DNA from: Saccharicrinis sp963663905
GTDB lineage: Bacteria > Bacteroidota > Bacteroidia > Bacteroidales > Marinilabiliaceae
NCBI GenBank assembly: GCA_963663905.2
Contig: OY760657.1
Location: 6,024,413 to 6,088,412, forward strand
DNA length: 64,000 nt
Reading direction: 5' to 3'
Part shown: piece by piece, positions 45,792-54,668 of the stretch
Position numbering within the stretch: the first letter of the stretch is position 1
Layout of the letters: each line of letters starts with the position of its first letter
The notes under the pieces: model-generated
Databases searched by the model: none
What the model saw: only the letters and a program-made list of their open reading frames with translations
What the model was told of the DNA's origin: nothing
Made by a program: the position numbers and the translations under genes

Positions 45792-46298
45792 ATGAAAGCT
45801 ATACCTGATAATGAAGTACCAAGAATAGAAATCTCTAAAGAGATTATTTTAATTGGTATGAAAGTTAGGATGTCATTTGCTCAGGATAAGACATTCGAAT
45901 TATGGAGCCATTTCTCACCAAAAAGAAATCAAATACAAAATATATCGGACCAGGATTTATATTCAATTGACATATATGATAGTATCACTTTTTTTGATGC
46001 TTTAAATCCCAATGCAATTTTTGATAAATATGCTGCAGTTAAGGTAGATGGTGTTGAAGATATACCGGAAGGAATGGATCAAATTGTTATTCCTGAAGGA
46101 TTATATGTTGTATTTACCTATGTAGGTAAACCGAGTGAGGCACAAGCATTCTTTAATTATATATATGGATCATGGTTACCGGGTTCCAATTATCTATTAG
46201 ATAATAGACCTCATTTTGCATTAATGGGCTCAGGTTATAAAGGAGAAGATCCTGATTCGAAGGAGGAATTTTGGATTCCTGTTAAAACTAAAATGTAA
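45792..46298 (+). CDS. GyrI-like small-molecule-binding protein
   Basis: 168 residues from the ATG at 45792; a TTG immediately upstream adds one codon and is not needed. The protein matches the GyrI-like/AraC effector-binding fold: an EIILIGMKVRMSF strand, a YSIDIYD segment, EDIPEGMDQIVIPEGLYVVF and the C-terminal FWIPVKTKM. It has no DNA-binding domain. Free-standing GyrI-like proteins bind hydrophobic or planar compounds, and some hydrolyse them. Its place after the DHA1 exporter gene suggests a shared ligand. Confidence 0.82.
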   Translation: MKAIPDNEVPRIEISKEIILIGMKVRMSFAQDKTFELWSHFSPKRNQIQNISDQDLYSIDIYDSITFFDALNPNAIFDKYAAVKVDGVEDIPEGMDQIVIPEGLYVVFTYVGKPSEAQAFFNYIYGSWLPGSNYLLDNRPHFALMGSGYKGEDPDSKEEFWIPVKTKM

Positions 46299-46349
46299 AC
46301 TCTGGATAAATCTATTATTAGGAATATTTTGTCTCATTAACCTTAAACT

Positions 46350-48251
46350 ATGATCATAAAACTACTACTATTTACAGGTCTTTTTGTTGTTCTCATTAAT
46401 AATATTGAAGCTTTACCAAAAGATAATAATGAGGTAAACTATAAGAATGCCATTTCAGAAACAAAAAAGGGAAGTGTTGAACGAGTTAAAGCAATTTATA
46501 ATTACGGAGTATGGCTTGATGAGAATAACCGTGTTGATGATTCCATAGATCAGCTAAAAGAAGCTCTTCAAATAGCCCGAGTGATTGAAAATTATCAGTG
46601 GGTAGCTTCAATTTCAAATTATCTGGGCAGTGTATTGTGGGAAATAGGTGATTATAAAGGATCTACAGATGTTTATCAGGTTGGGTTAGAGAGTGTGATA
46701 AAAACAGAAAATAGAGAGTTATTATCCACGCTTCAAATTAACATCAGTGGAAATTACAATTCAGAAGGCAAACCAACCTTGGCCATTGAACATGCCTTAA
46801 GCGCGATTAAAATTAGAGAGGAGGATAAAAGGCTCGATGATATTTGTTTTGATTATATGACCGTTGCTGAAATTTTTAAAGAAATTGGAGATACAGTTAA
46901 ATGGGAAGAATACACTCAAAAAGCCTATCAATTGATTAATGTTGATCGTTGCGCATCTTTTGATGCAGTTATAATGCTATATAATAATTTGGGGCAAATT
47001 TTTCATGAAGAGGGAGCTTATGACCAGGCTTTGATGTATTATGATACGTTAAAGATTAAGAGTGAAAAAGAAGAACATGATCAGGGAGTTGGGATTGCAT
47101 TAATCAATAGTGCATTAGTTTTTCAAGATAAAAAAGAACAAGCTAAAGCACTTGAAATGGTGTCGCAATCTATTCCGTACTTTGGCGAAGTTCCATATTT
47201 TCTAATGGCCTCTGAAATAACAAAAGCTGACTTACTGAAAGAACTGAAAAATTTTACAGAGGCCTTAACTATTGCGGAATCCTGTATTGACAATGAGCAT
47301 ATTCAATATTATCCAACGTTGAAAACCGATTGCCTGAAGCTATTGGTTTCATTAAATAAAGATTTAGGAAACTATAAGCAGGCCTTTTGTTGGGTAGATT
47401 CCCTTAATGCACACAAAGAAATTCTAAACAAAGAAACTCACCTTAGAAATATTGAAGATCTTGAAGCTAAGTATGAAACAGACAAAAAAGAGCAACAGAT
47501 AGAATTACTTTCTGCTGAAAACAAGATTAAAACACAGCGTAATGAACTATTTGTTGCCATATCTGTGTCCTTGTTTTTAGTTTTGGTTTTGGGAACGTTA
47601 CTTTATTATCGCAGAAAAAGGCAGAATGAACAAAGGCAGGAGCAATTGCGTCAGCAATTGTTAAGGTCTCAAATGAATCCTCACTTCTTATTTAATGCGC
47701 TAGGTAGTATTCAAAGTTTTATGTTGAGAAATGAAACAAAGAAAGCTGCTGGATATTTGGGGAATTTTGCATCCTTAACGCGATCTATTCTGGAACATTC
47801 TGCAACCGAGATAATCACTCTGGATGAGGAGATAGGAAGTCTTACTAATTATATTGAGCTGGAAAAAATGCGAATGAATAACAGTTTTGAGTATTCATTT
47901 GATTATTCAGAGGATTTGGAAACTGATTTTATAAATATTCCTCCAATGCTAATACAACCCTTTGTTGAAAATGCAATTAAGCACGGTTTAAAGGGAATAG
48001 ATTATATTGGAAAAATATTAATTGCCTTTGAAGACCAGAATACACTTCTAAAGGTTATAGTCTCAGACAATGGAAAGGGCTTTGATATAAATAATGCCTC
48101 TAATGAAAATCATCATTCCATGGCTTTGGATATATTTAAACAGCGGATCAAACTGTATAAAAAAGAACATCGAAAGGATATTCATTTCTCAATTAACAGC
48201 GAAGTAGATAAAGGCACAAAAGTTATTTTGGAGATTCCTGTTTTAGAATGA
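46350..48251 (+). CDS. TPR-containing sensor histidine kinase (LytS/His_kinase type)
   Basis: A 633-residue kinase with a signal peptide, then a periplasmic domain of about six TPR repeats (about 40-380). One membrane helix lies at about 405-425, a short coiled coil follows, and the His_kinase domain has the phospho-acceptor H445 in MNPHFLFNAL and the ATP-binding block DNGKGFDINN. No response regulator is encoded next to it; the closest is the LytTR regulator at 54.7 kb, which has its own kinase partner. It may control the efflux genes directly downstream. The ligand is unknown. Confidence 0.88.
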   Translation: MIIKLLLFTGLFVVLINNIEALPKDNNEVNYKNAISETKKGSVERVKAIYNYGVWLDENNRVDDSIDQLKEALQIARVIENYQWVASISNYLGSVLWEIGDYKGSTDVYQVGLESVIKTENRELLSTLQINISGNYNSEGKPTLAIEHALSAIKIREEDKRLDDICFDYMTVAEIFKEIGDTVKWEEYTQKAYQLINVDRCASFDAVIMLYNNLGQIFHEEGAYDQALMYYDTLKIKSEKEEHDQGVGIALINSALVFQDKKEQAKALEMVSQSIPYFGEVPYFLMASEITKADLLKELKNFTEALTIAESCIDNEHIQYYPTLKTDCLKLLVSLNKDLGNYKQAFCWVDSLNAHKEILNKETHLRNIEDLEAKYETDKKEQQIELLSAENKIKTQRNELFVAISVSLFLVLVLGTLLYYRRKRQNEQRQEQLRQQLLRSQMNPHFLFNALGSIQSFMLRNETKKAAGYLGNFASLTRSILEHSATEIITLDEEIGSLTNYIELEKMRMNNSFEYSFDYSEDLETDFINIPPMLIQPFVENAIKHGLKGIDYIGKILIAFEDQNTLLKVIVSDNGKGFDINNASNENHHSMALDIFKQRIKLYKKEHRKDIHFSINSEVDKGTKVILEIPVLE

Positions 48252-48361
48252 TTTACAACGGATTTATCTCGATTAGGTCAATATATCTACAATTCCTCAA
48301 TTTCATTCATCGGTAAAATTCTGCCATTCTTCTAAAAGAATATCCCAATCGTCTAAATGAA

Positions 48362-48392
48362 TTGATACAGGCAATAAATAGTGAAAAATTTG
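48362..48392 (+). promoter_or_regulatory. Predicted promoter of the efflux operon
   Basis: TTG (48362-48364), 20 nt, then AAAATTTG (48385-48392), one mismatch from TAnnTTTG. It lies 29 nt before the outer-membrane factor gene. Confidence 0.45.
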
Positions 48393-48421
48393 TACTGTAA
48401 ATCAATCATAAAGAAATTAGA

Positions 48422-49747
48422 ATGAAGGCGATTTTAAAATTATATTTTGTGTTTTTGATGGGTATGATGATCATACCTGCAAATTCTCAGGAAAAGCTGT
48501 TTTCATTGGATGATTGCATAAATTATGCTTTAGAAAACAGTACGACAATAGGGCGTGCAAATAATGAAGTTCTAAGTCAAACTTCTGAGTTAGAACAAAG
48601 AAAAGCAGAACGCGGACCAAATTTATCTTTATCAGCAAGTGAGAGTTGGAGCAGCAGTAGTTCTTACAATAGTACAAATGCAAACTGGGATAGAGAAGAT
48701 AATACTGGAACAAACGTTGCTTTAAGCTCAAATCTTACCTTATATAATGGTGCGAAAATTAGAAACTCGATTATTCAGGGAAAGATTAACTTATCTGCAG
48801 CAGAGACTGATATCAAGACCGAGCAAGAATTATTGAGCTTAGATGTTCTATCTGATTATATTACAATTTTACAAGCTAAAGAGCAGGTTAAAAATTATGA
48901 ATCACAACTTGAAGCTTCAGCAAAACAGTTGGAAGAAGCTACAATTAAAAAAGATGCAGGTGTTTTGTCTCCGGCTGATTATTTCAATATCAGATCTCAG
49001 TATGCATCAGATAAGGCTTCATTGGTTCAGGCTAAAAGTGATTTAAGAATTAGTCTGGTAAGTTTGATGCAGACCATGAATATGCCGGTGTCAAATGGTT
49101 TTGATATTGCAGATCCAAATTCAGAAACACTCTTAAAATTAAATGAAGAGTATGATCCGTCTACAGTGTATAATGTGGCGTTGGGACTTCAGCCAAGTGT
49201 TAAAACTGCAGAGTACGATTTGCAAAGTTCAGAGATTGATATTCAATTGGCTAAAGTAAGTGCAATGCCTAGTTTATCATTAAGTGGTAGTTTACAAAGT
49301 GCATACAGCAATTCACTGAGTGTAAACTTTAGTGAGCAGATGGCAAATAGGATTACACCAACATTAGGCTTGTCGCTAAGTATACCAATCTATCAAAGAA
49401 AAGAAGTTAAAAATCAAGTAAAGCAAGCCGTAATTGCACGTGATAACATCCAATATAATTTGATAGATATTAAAAACGATTTGCGAAAGTCAATAGAGCA
49501 GGCATGTACCGATGGACAAACAGCTAACAGTGCTTATCTGTCATACAAAGAGCAATATGAGGCTGAGCAAGAATCATATAAGCTTGCACAGGAAATGTTT
49601 TCACAAGGATTATTGAGTTCTGTAGATTTTATCACATCAAAAAATAATTTATCAACAGCAGAGAATAATCTGACAAGAGCTAAATATGATCTGATATTAC
49701 AAAATGAGATCATTGAATATTATATGGGAAGCCCAATTGGATTTTAA
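48422..49747 (+). CDS. TolC-like outer-membrane efflux protein
   Basis: A 441-residue outer-membrane factor. The signal peptide (1-23, ending ANSQ) is followed by two OEP repeats (about 30-225 and 245-430) made of long amphipathic helices around short beta strands (LSLSASESW, PSLSLSGSLQSAYS). It is the exit duct of a tripartite pump whose adaptor, ATPase and permease genes follow in order on the same strand. Typical length for the family. The substrate is unknown. Confidence 0.9.
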   Translation: MKAILKLYFVFLMGMMIIPANSQEKLFSLDDCINYALENSTTIGRANNEVLSQTSELEQRKAERGPNLSLSASESWSSSSSYNSTNANWDREDNTGTNVALSSNLTLYNGAKIRNSIIQGKINLSAAETDIKTEQELLSLDVLSDYITILQAKEQVKNYESQLEASAKQLEEATIKKDAGVLSPADYFNIRSQYASDKASLVQAKSDLRISLVSLMQTMNMPVSNGFDIADPNSETLLKLNEEYDPSTVYNVALGLQPSVKTAEYDLQSSEIDIQLAKVSAMPSLSLSGSLQSAYSNSLSVNFSEQMANRITPTLGLSLSIPIYQRKEVKNQVKQAVIARDNIQYNLIDIKNDLRKSIEQACTDGQTANSAYLSYKEQYEAEQESYKLAQEMFSQGLLSSVDFITSKNNLSTAENNLTRAKYDLILQNEIIEYYMGSPIGF

Positions 49748-49833
49748 ACTGGTTTAGCCAGAGCAAATAATTTGAACGATGTTTAAGAAATTGTAATTCT
49801 CATTGTTTAACAGGTTGAGAAAATTTGAAAAAT

Positions 49834-51174
49834 ATGAAACGGAAAAAGATCATTATTTATGCAGTTGTTTCATGCTTTATAATAGCAGCGATATTAACCT
49901 ATTCGTTTACAAATACAACAAGTGCCGGATATGTTATTGAAACAGCAAAGGTAGAACGAGGATCGATTAGTAATACGATTACGGCTACAGGAACTTTAGA
50001 AGCAACGAATACCGTTGAGGTTGGTACTCAGGTATCTGGTGTTATTGAGAAATTATATGTTGATTTTAATTCAGAAGTAAAAAAAGGACAGTTGATTGCC
50101 GAGTTGGATAAATCAACATTAAAGTCATCATTAGAAACAGCAGAAGCAGACTTAGATAAGGCTGCAGCAGAGTATGAATATCAAGAGAAAAACTTAGCGA
50201 GAATGCAAACCTTATATGATAAAGGAGTTTTATCGCAAAGTGATTATGATGAGGCTCTCTATAACTATAAGTTGACAAAAGCGAGTTTGAAATCTTCAAA
50301 AGCAAATGTTGAAAAAGCTGAACGTAACCTTGGGTATGCAAACATTTATTCTCCTATAGATGGAGTAGTACTAAACAGAGCAGTAGAAGAAGGACAAACT
50401 GTTGCTGCAAGTATGAGTACTCCTGAACTATACACTATTACTAATGATTTAAGTGTAATGCAAGTAGAGGCTGATGTGGATGAGGCTGACATAGGTATGG
50501 TTAAAGTAGGACAAAATGTTGATTTTACAGTTGATGCATTCCCCGATGATACGTTTAAGGGGGCAATCTCTGAGATCAGATTACAGCCTAACGAGGATTC
50601 AAATGTAATTACCTATACAGTAATTGTAACAGTTCAAAATCCTGATATGAAGTTAAAGCCTGGGATGACTGCAAGTATTACTGCTTATGTTGAAGAAGCT
50701 AATGATGTTTTATTAGCAGCAGGGAAGGCATTACGTTTTTCACCAGATCAAGAGGTAATGGAAGAAATGATGAAATCAATGCCGCAGGGTGAGATGATGC
50801 CTCCTCCTGGAGCAGATGGACCACAGATGGGAGAAGGCGGTCCTCAAATGGGAGAAGGTGGACCGAATATGCAGGGTGGCGGAATGCCTGGCCCACCTCC
50901 TGGAATGGGAATGGACGATGGTAATAGTACCATGAAAACTGTATGGGTTAAACAAGGTGAAATGATACATCCGGCCAGAGTTGAGATAGGAATTAATGAT
51001 GGTACACAGGTAGAAATTCTTTCAGGACTAAATGAAGGTGATGAAATCGTTACTTCAATTGAAAAAGGACTAAAGGAAGAAGTAGAGCAGGAAACTGAAG
51101 AAGAGGATGAATCAAGTCCGTTTGTCCCTCAGCATAAAGATAAAAAAGGTGGACCTGGTGGACCTCCAATGTAG
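49834..51174 (+). CDS. MacA/HlyD-type periplasmic adaptor with Met/Gly/Pro-rich insert
   Basis: 446 residues from the ATG at 49834 (a TTG nine bases upstream is less likely). One N-terminal membrane helix is followed by barrel-sandwich and hairpin domains (ISNTITATGTLEATNTVEVG; a coiled-coil hairpin at about 95-150; VEADVDEADIGMVKVGQNV). Around residues 304-368 lies an unusual low-complexity insert rich in Met, Gly and Pro, with tandem GPQMGEG units, and the C-terminus is acidic and then Gly/Pro-rich. It links the TolC-like duct to the ABC transporter encoded downstream. The insert could bind soft metals or be a flexible linker. Confidence 0.88.
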   Translation: MKRKKIIIYAVVSCFIIAAILTYSFTNTTSAGYVIETAKVERGSISNTITATGTLEATNTVEVGTQVSGVIEKLYVDFNSEVKKGQLIAELDKSTLKSSLETAEADLDKAAAEYEYQEKNLARMQTLYDKGVLSQSDYDEALYNYKLTKASLKSSKANVEKAERNLGYANIYSPIDGVVLNRAVEEGQTVAASMSTPELYTITNDLSVMQVEADVDEADIGMVKVGQNVDFTVDAFPDDTFKGAISEIRLQPNEDSNVITYTVIVTVQNPDMKLKPGMTASITAYVEEANDVLLAAGKALRFSPDQEVMEEMMKSMPQGEMMPPPGADGPQMGEGGPQMGEGGPNMQGGGMPGPPPGMGMDDGNSTMKTVWVKQGEMIHPARVEIGINDGTQVEILSGLNEGDEIVTSIEKGLKEEVEQETEEEDESSPFVPQHKDKKGGPGGPPM

Positions 51175-51217
51175 GATGGATTCAAAGGTTGAGTTTTAAT
51201 CTTCAAAAAGCATTGTC

Positions 51218-51973
51218 ATGGGAAATAAAAAAATTATAGAGATAAAGAACCTATATAAGAATTATCAGGTAGGGGAGGAAACGGTAAGAGCACTTAGAGG
51301 TGTTGACTTAACAATTTATCAGAAGGAGTTTGTGGCAATTATGGGTACTAGTGGATCTGGTAAATCAACATTGTTAAATATTTTAGGCTGTTTAGATAAG
51401 GCTTCGGATGGTGATTATTTATTGGATGGGGTGAATGTTAAATCACTAAAAAAGAATCAGCTGGCTGATATTAGAAGTTCAAAAATTGGTTTTGTTTTTC
51501 AATCATATAATTTATTGCCAAGAACAAGTGCTTTGGAGAATGTAGAATTACCATTGTTATACAATCCATCGATTAATAACAAACTACGTCGTGAAAAAGC
51601 AGAACAGGCATTAATTGCAGTTGGACTTAAAGATAGAATGAAACACTTGTCTAATCAGATGTCAGGAGGACAGCAACAACGTGTAGCCATCGCCAGGTCA
51701 ATTGTTAATGATCCGGTAATCATCCTTGCAGATGAGGCAACGGGAAACCTGGACTCGCGTACTTCATTTGAAATCATGGCTTTGTTTCAGGAACTAAATG
51801 AAAAAGGTATTACAATAGGTTTTGTAACTCATGAACCTGATATTGCAAAGTTTACAAAGAGGAATATTGTATTTAGAGATGGACTGGTAATTAAAGATGT
51901 TCAAACAGAGAACAGAGCAAGTGCTTCTCAGGCTATATTAGAATTACAAAACGAAGATTATATTTTAAATTGA
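51218..51973 (+). CDS. MacB-type ABC transporter ATPase
   Basis: A 251-residue nucleotide-binding subunit. Walker A is GTSGSGKST, Q-loop VFQSYNLLP, signature MSGGQQQRVAIARS, Walker B ILADEATGNLD, H-loop VTHEPD. It belongs to the MacB/LolD family and energises the separately encoded permease downstream, coupled to the adaptor and TolC-like protein. Unlike E. coli MacB, ATPase and permease are separate genes here. An 187-nt gap with a strong hairpin separates it from the permease gene. Confidence 0.93.
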   Translation: MGNKKIIEIKNLYKNYQVGEETVRALRGVDLTIYQKEFVAIMGTSGSGKSTLLNILGCLDKASDGDYLLDGVNVKSLKKNQLADIRSSKIGFVFQSYNLLPRTSALENVELPLLYNPSINNKLRREKAEQALIAVGLKDRMKHLSNQMSGGQQQRVAIARSIVNDPVIILADEATGNLDSRTSFEIMALFQELNEKGITIGFVTHEPDIAKFTKRNIVFRDGLVIKDVQTENRASASQAILELQNEDYILN

Positions 51974-51990
51974 TTGGGTAGTTAGGGTGA

Positions 51991-52052
51991 AAGGGGCAGC
52001 CAAAGTGAGGTTATTATTATTATGTGTAAATAATAGCTGCTGCCCCTTTTTT
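51991..52052 (+). terminator. Terminator-like hairpin inside the efflux operon
   Basis: A 10-bp stem, AAGGGGCAGC/GCTGCCCCTT, followed by TTTTTAATAC closes a 38-nt loop that itself contains a TTATTATTATTAT/ATAATA pairing. It lies between the ATPase and permease genes, so it would lower or regulate permease transcription. Confidence 0.75.
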
Positions 52053-52160
52053 AATACTAAATAATGGATAACTAACAAGGTTAATAAATGTCAAGGATAA
52101 AAGATTATTTCATTCAACTTTTGACTTTTAGCTTTCTACTTTTAACTTAATAAAGAGGAA

Positions 52161-53381
52161 ATGAAATTTGTAAATCTTTTTAAAATAGCAATAGCTGCTA
52201 TTAAGCGAAATAAATTACGATCATTCTTAACAATGTTAGGAATAGTAATTGGTGTAGGAGCTGTGATTACAATGTTGGCTATTGGTCAGGGATCAAATGA
52301 AAGCATTAAGTCAAAGATATCTGCAATGGGTACTAACCTGATAAATGTGATGCCGGCAAGTATGAATAGAGGTGGAGTTCATATGGGCAGAACTGAATCG
52401 CAAACTTTAAAAGAGAAGGATGTAACCTATCTAAAAAAGAATTGTGACTTAGTAAATGCTGTTTCACCTGAGATACAAAGTTCCGGACAGTTGGTTTATG
52501 GTTCAAATAACTGGCCTACAACAATAATCGGAGGAAATGAAGACTTCGCCTATATTAAAAAGTACGAGGTTTCAACAGGTCGATTTTACACAACTCAGGA
52601 AATTAAAAGTGCAGCAAAGGTTTGTGTAATCGGACAAACTGTAGTTGATAATATATTTGGCGAAGGGGTAGATCCTATTGGACAAAATATACGTTTTAAC
52701 AGCATTCCTTTTAAAGTAATAGGAATACTTAAAGAAAAAGGAGATAATACATTTGGACAAGATCAGGATGATGTTTTGTTAGCTCCTTATACTACAATAA
52801 TGAAACGTATTACACGTCAAACGTATTTACGTGCAATTGTAATGTCTGCTACTTCAGAAGACAATATTGATGAAACCACAGCTAGTATTGAAGAGGCGTT
52901 ACGAACTTCTCATAAATTGAAAGATGCAGAGGATAATGATTTTGAAATCAGAACGCAGGAAGAATTAATTAGTAATTTTAGCTCAATTTCAGAGATGATG
53001 TTAATTTTACTTGGTGCTATATCTGCCATATCTTTATTAGTTGGAGGTATTGGTATTATGAATATTATGTTTGTGTCAGTAACCGAACGTACACGTGAAA
53101 TAGGATTACGTTTAGCTATTGGAGGTAAAGGAAAAGATATTTTGTTGCAGTTTTTGATGGAAGCCATATTGCTAAGTGTATTAGGTGGATTAATTGGTGT
53201 GTTGATGGGTTATGCAATATCTTATACAGTAGAAGGTGTCATGAACTGGCCAATATTAATTACAAAGAGTTCTGTAATATTATCATTTATGGTGTGTACC
53301 TTTATTGGTGTGTTTTTTGGATGGTATCCTGCTCGAAAGGCAGCAGCTCTGGATCCAATTGTAGCTTTGCGACATGAATAG
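52161..53381 (+). CDS. MacB-type ABC transporter permease
   Basis: A 406-residue membrane subunit. One N-terminal helix (about 18-40, RSFLTMLGIVIGVGAV) is followed by a large periplasmic MacB_PCD domain (about 45-245) and three C-terminal helices forming the FtsX domain (about 280-400), ending FGWYPARKAAALDPIVALRHE, the classic MacB C-terminus. It works with the ATPase encoded upstream in mechanotransmission-type export of lipophilic compounds, peptides or macrolides. AGAGGAA just upstream is a plausible ribosome-binding site. Confidence 0.93.
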   Translation: MKFVNLFKIAIAAIKRNKLRSFLTMLGIVIGVGAVITMLAIGQGSNESIKSKISAMGTNLINVMPASMNRGGVHMGRTESQTLKEKDVTYLKKNCDLVNAVSPEIQSSGQLVYGSNNWPTTIIGGNEDFAYIKKYEVSTGRFYTTQEIKSAAKVCVIGQTVVDNIFGEGVDPIGQNIRFNSIPFKVIGILKEKGDNTFGQDQDDVLLAPYTTIMKRITRQTYLRAIVMSATSEDNIDETTASIEEALRTSHKLKDAEDNDFEIRTQEELISNFSSISEMMLILLGAISAISLLVGGIGIMNIMFVSVTERTREIGLRLAIGGKGKDILLQFLMEAILLSVLGGLIGVLMGYAISYTVEGVMNWPILITKSSVILSFMVCTFIGVFFGWYPARKAAALDPIVALRHE

Positions 53382-53421
53382 ATCTTGATAAATTTTAATA
53401 AATACTAACAAAAGGTGAATA

Positions 53422-53475
53422 AACTGCTATTGCAATTCTTAAGAATACTCTTGAAATAGCAATAGCAGTTCTTAT
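53422..53475 (+). terminator. Terminator-like hairpin after the permease gene
   Basis: A perfect 12-bp stem, AACTGCTATTGC/GCAATAGCAGTT, with a 25-nt loop is followed by CTTATTT. It separates the pump genes from the two-component pair. Confidence 0.65.
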
Positions 53476-53508
53476 TTAAGTTGAAAAAAGAAACATTATC
53501 TTTAAGCC

Positions 53509-54612
53509 ATGCAGGATATAAAATCAAAAATATCAAACTGGTTACCTCACTTCGTAGCAATAATGTTTGTTCTGTTGCTTCCATTATTTGTATTTGACAG
53601 ATCAGACGAACATTTAATTTTTTGGAGATATAGCTATTATTATCAGATGTTTTTTATGATAGTAGCGTTCTATGTAAATTATTTTTTAATAGTGCCAAAG
53701 CTTTACTTCTCAAAAAATAAAGTATACTTCTTTTTGGTCGTAATATTACTTGCTATAATTATACTTCTGGTATCTCATTTCTTCTATGAAATATTAGCTT
53801 TTGAAGAGCTTAAGAATAGGCTTGATATGAAGGATTTACCCAAGCCCTTACAAAATATAAACCCTGATGATAGAAAACCTATTTTTATTAATCCTCGTGT
53901 AATTGATAACTTCTATTTTCTTATTTTAGTTTTAAGTACAAGTACAGGTACGGCTATTCTTAAAAAAGTAAGACAAAACGAAAAGATTCAGCAAGAAAAA
54001 GAAAAAGCACATCAGGATACAGAATTAGCTTTCTTGAAGAATCAAATTAGTCCGCATTTCTTTTTTAATGCTTTAAATAATATTTATGCACTAATAGCCA
54101 TTGATAGCAATAAAGCTCAAAAGTCGGTAGAGAAATTGTCCGGTTTAATGAGGTATCTGATTTATGAATCAGATATTAAAACTATTGAACTGAGTAAGGA
54201 ATTCGAATTTAATCAGAATTATATTGATTTAATGCGACAAAGGTTAACATCAAAGGTTGAACTGGAAGTAAACATATCCGATATTGTTTCAAATTTTAAT
54301 ATTCCTCCATTGTTGTTTATACCCTTTATAGAGAATGCATTTAAACATGGCGTAAGTTATAGAGAGAAGTCTTTTATTAAGATATTTCTGAAATCGGAGA
54401 AGGATAAGGTAATTTTTGAATGTAAAAATAGCATTCCTAAAAGACAAAATGGTGATGAACCAATTAAAGGTGGAGTTGGAATATCTAATATTAAAAAACG
54501 TTTGGATCTGATTTATGGAGATAAAGCCAGCTTAAAAATGACTGATGAAAATGATGTTTTTATTGTTTCATTAACCATTCCATTTTTGAATGGAGACAAG
54601 GAAAAGGTATAA
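53509..54612 (+). CDS. LytS-type membrane sensor histidine kinase
   Basis: A 367-residue kinase with four predicted membrane helices (about 15-150), no large sensor domain, a short coiled coil and a His_kinase domain with H183 in ISPHFFFNALNN. The ATPase part reads FIPFIENAFKHGV and GGVGISNIKKRLDLIYG. The next gene, 56 nt downstream, encodes a LytTR response regulator, forming a standard two-component pair. In Bacteroidota such pairs often lie next to ABC efflux pumps, so it may sense cell-envelope stress and tune the MacAB-like pump. Confidence 0.92.
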   Translation: MQDIKSKISNWLPHFVAIMFVLLLPLFVFDRSDEHLIFWRYSYYYQMFFMIVAFYVNYFLIVPKLYFSKNKVYFFLVVILLAIIILLVSHFFYEILAFEELKNRLDMKDLPKPLQNINPDDRKPIFINPRVIDNFYFLILVLSTSTGTAILKKVRQNEKIQQEKEKAHQDTELAFLKNQISPHFFFNALNNIYALIAIDSNKAQKSVEKLSGLMRYLIYESDIKTIELSKEFEFNQNYIDLMRQRLTSKVELEVNISDIVSNFNIPPLLFIPFIENAFKHGVSYREKSFIKIFLKSEKDKVIFECKNSIPKRQNGDEPIKGGVGISNIKKRLDLIYGDKASLKMTDENDVFIVSLTIPFLNGDKEKV

Positions 54613-54668
54613 AAGGTGTATGGTTTTTCCTTTAAACTTTCGGCTTATAACTTTCAACTAATTGTATT

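Noticed and set aside
50800..50900. Short direct repeats suggesting a CRISPR-like or tandem array
   Set aside because: They are in frame and encode the GPQMGEG units of the adaptor; there are no spacers of constant length.
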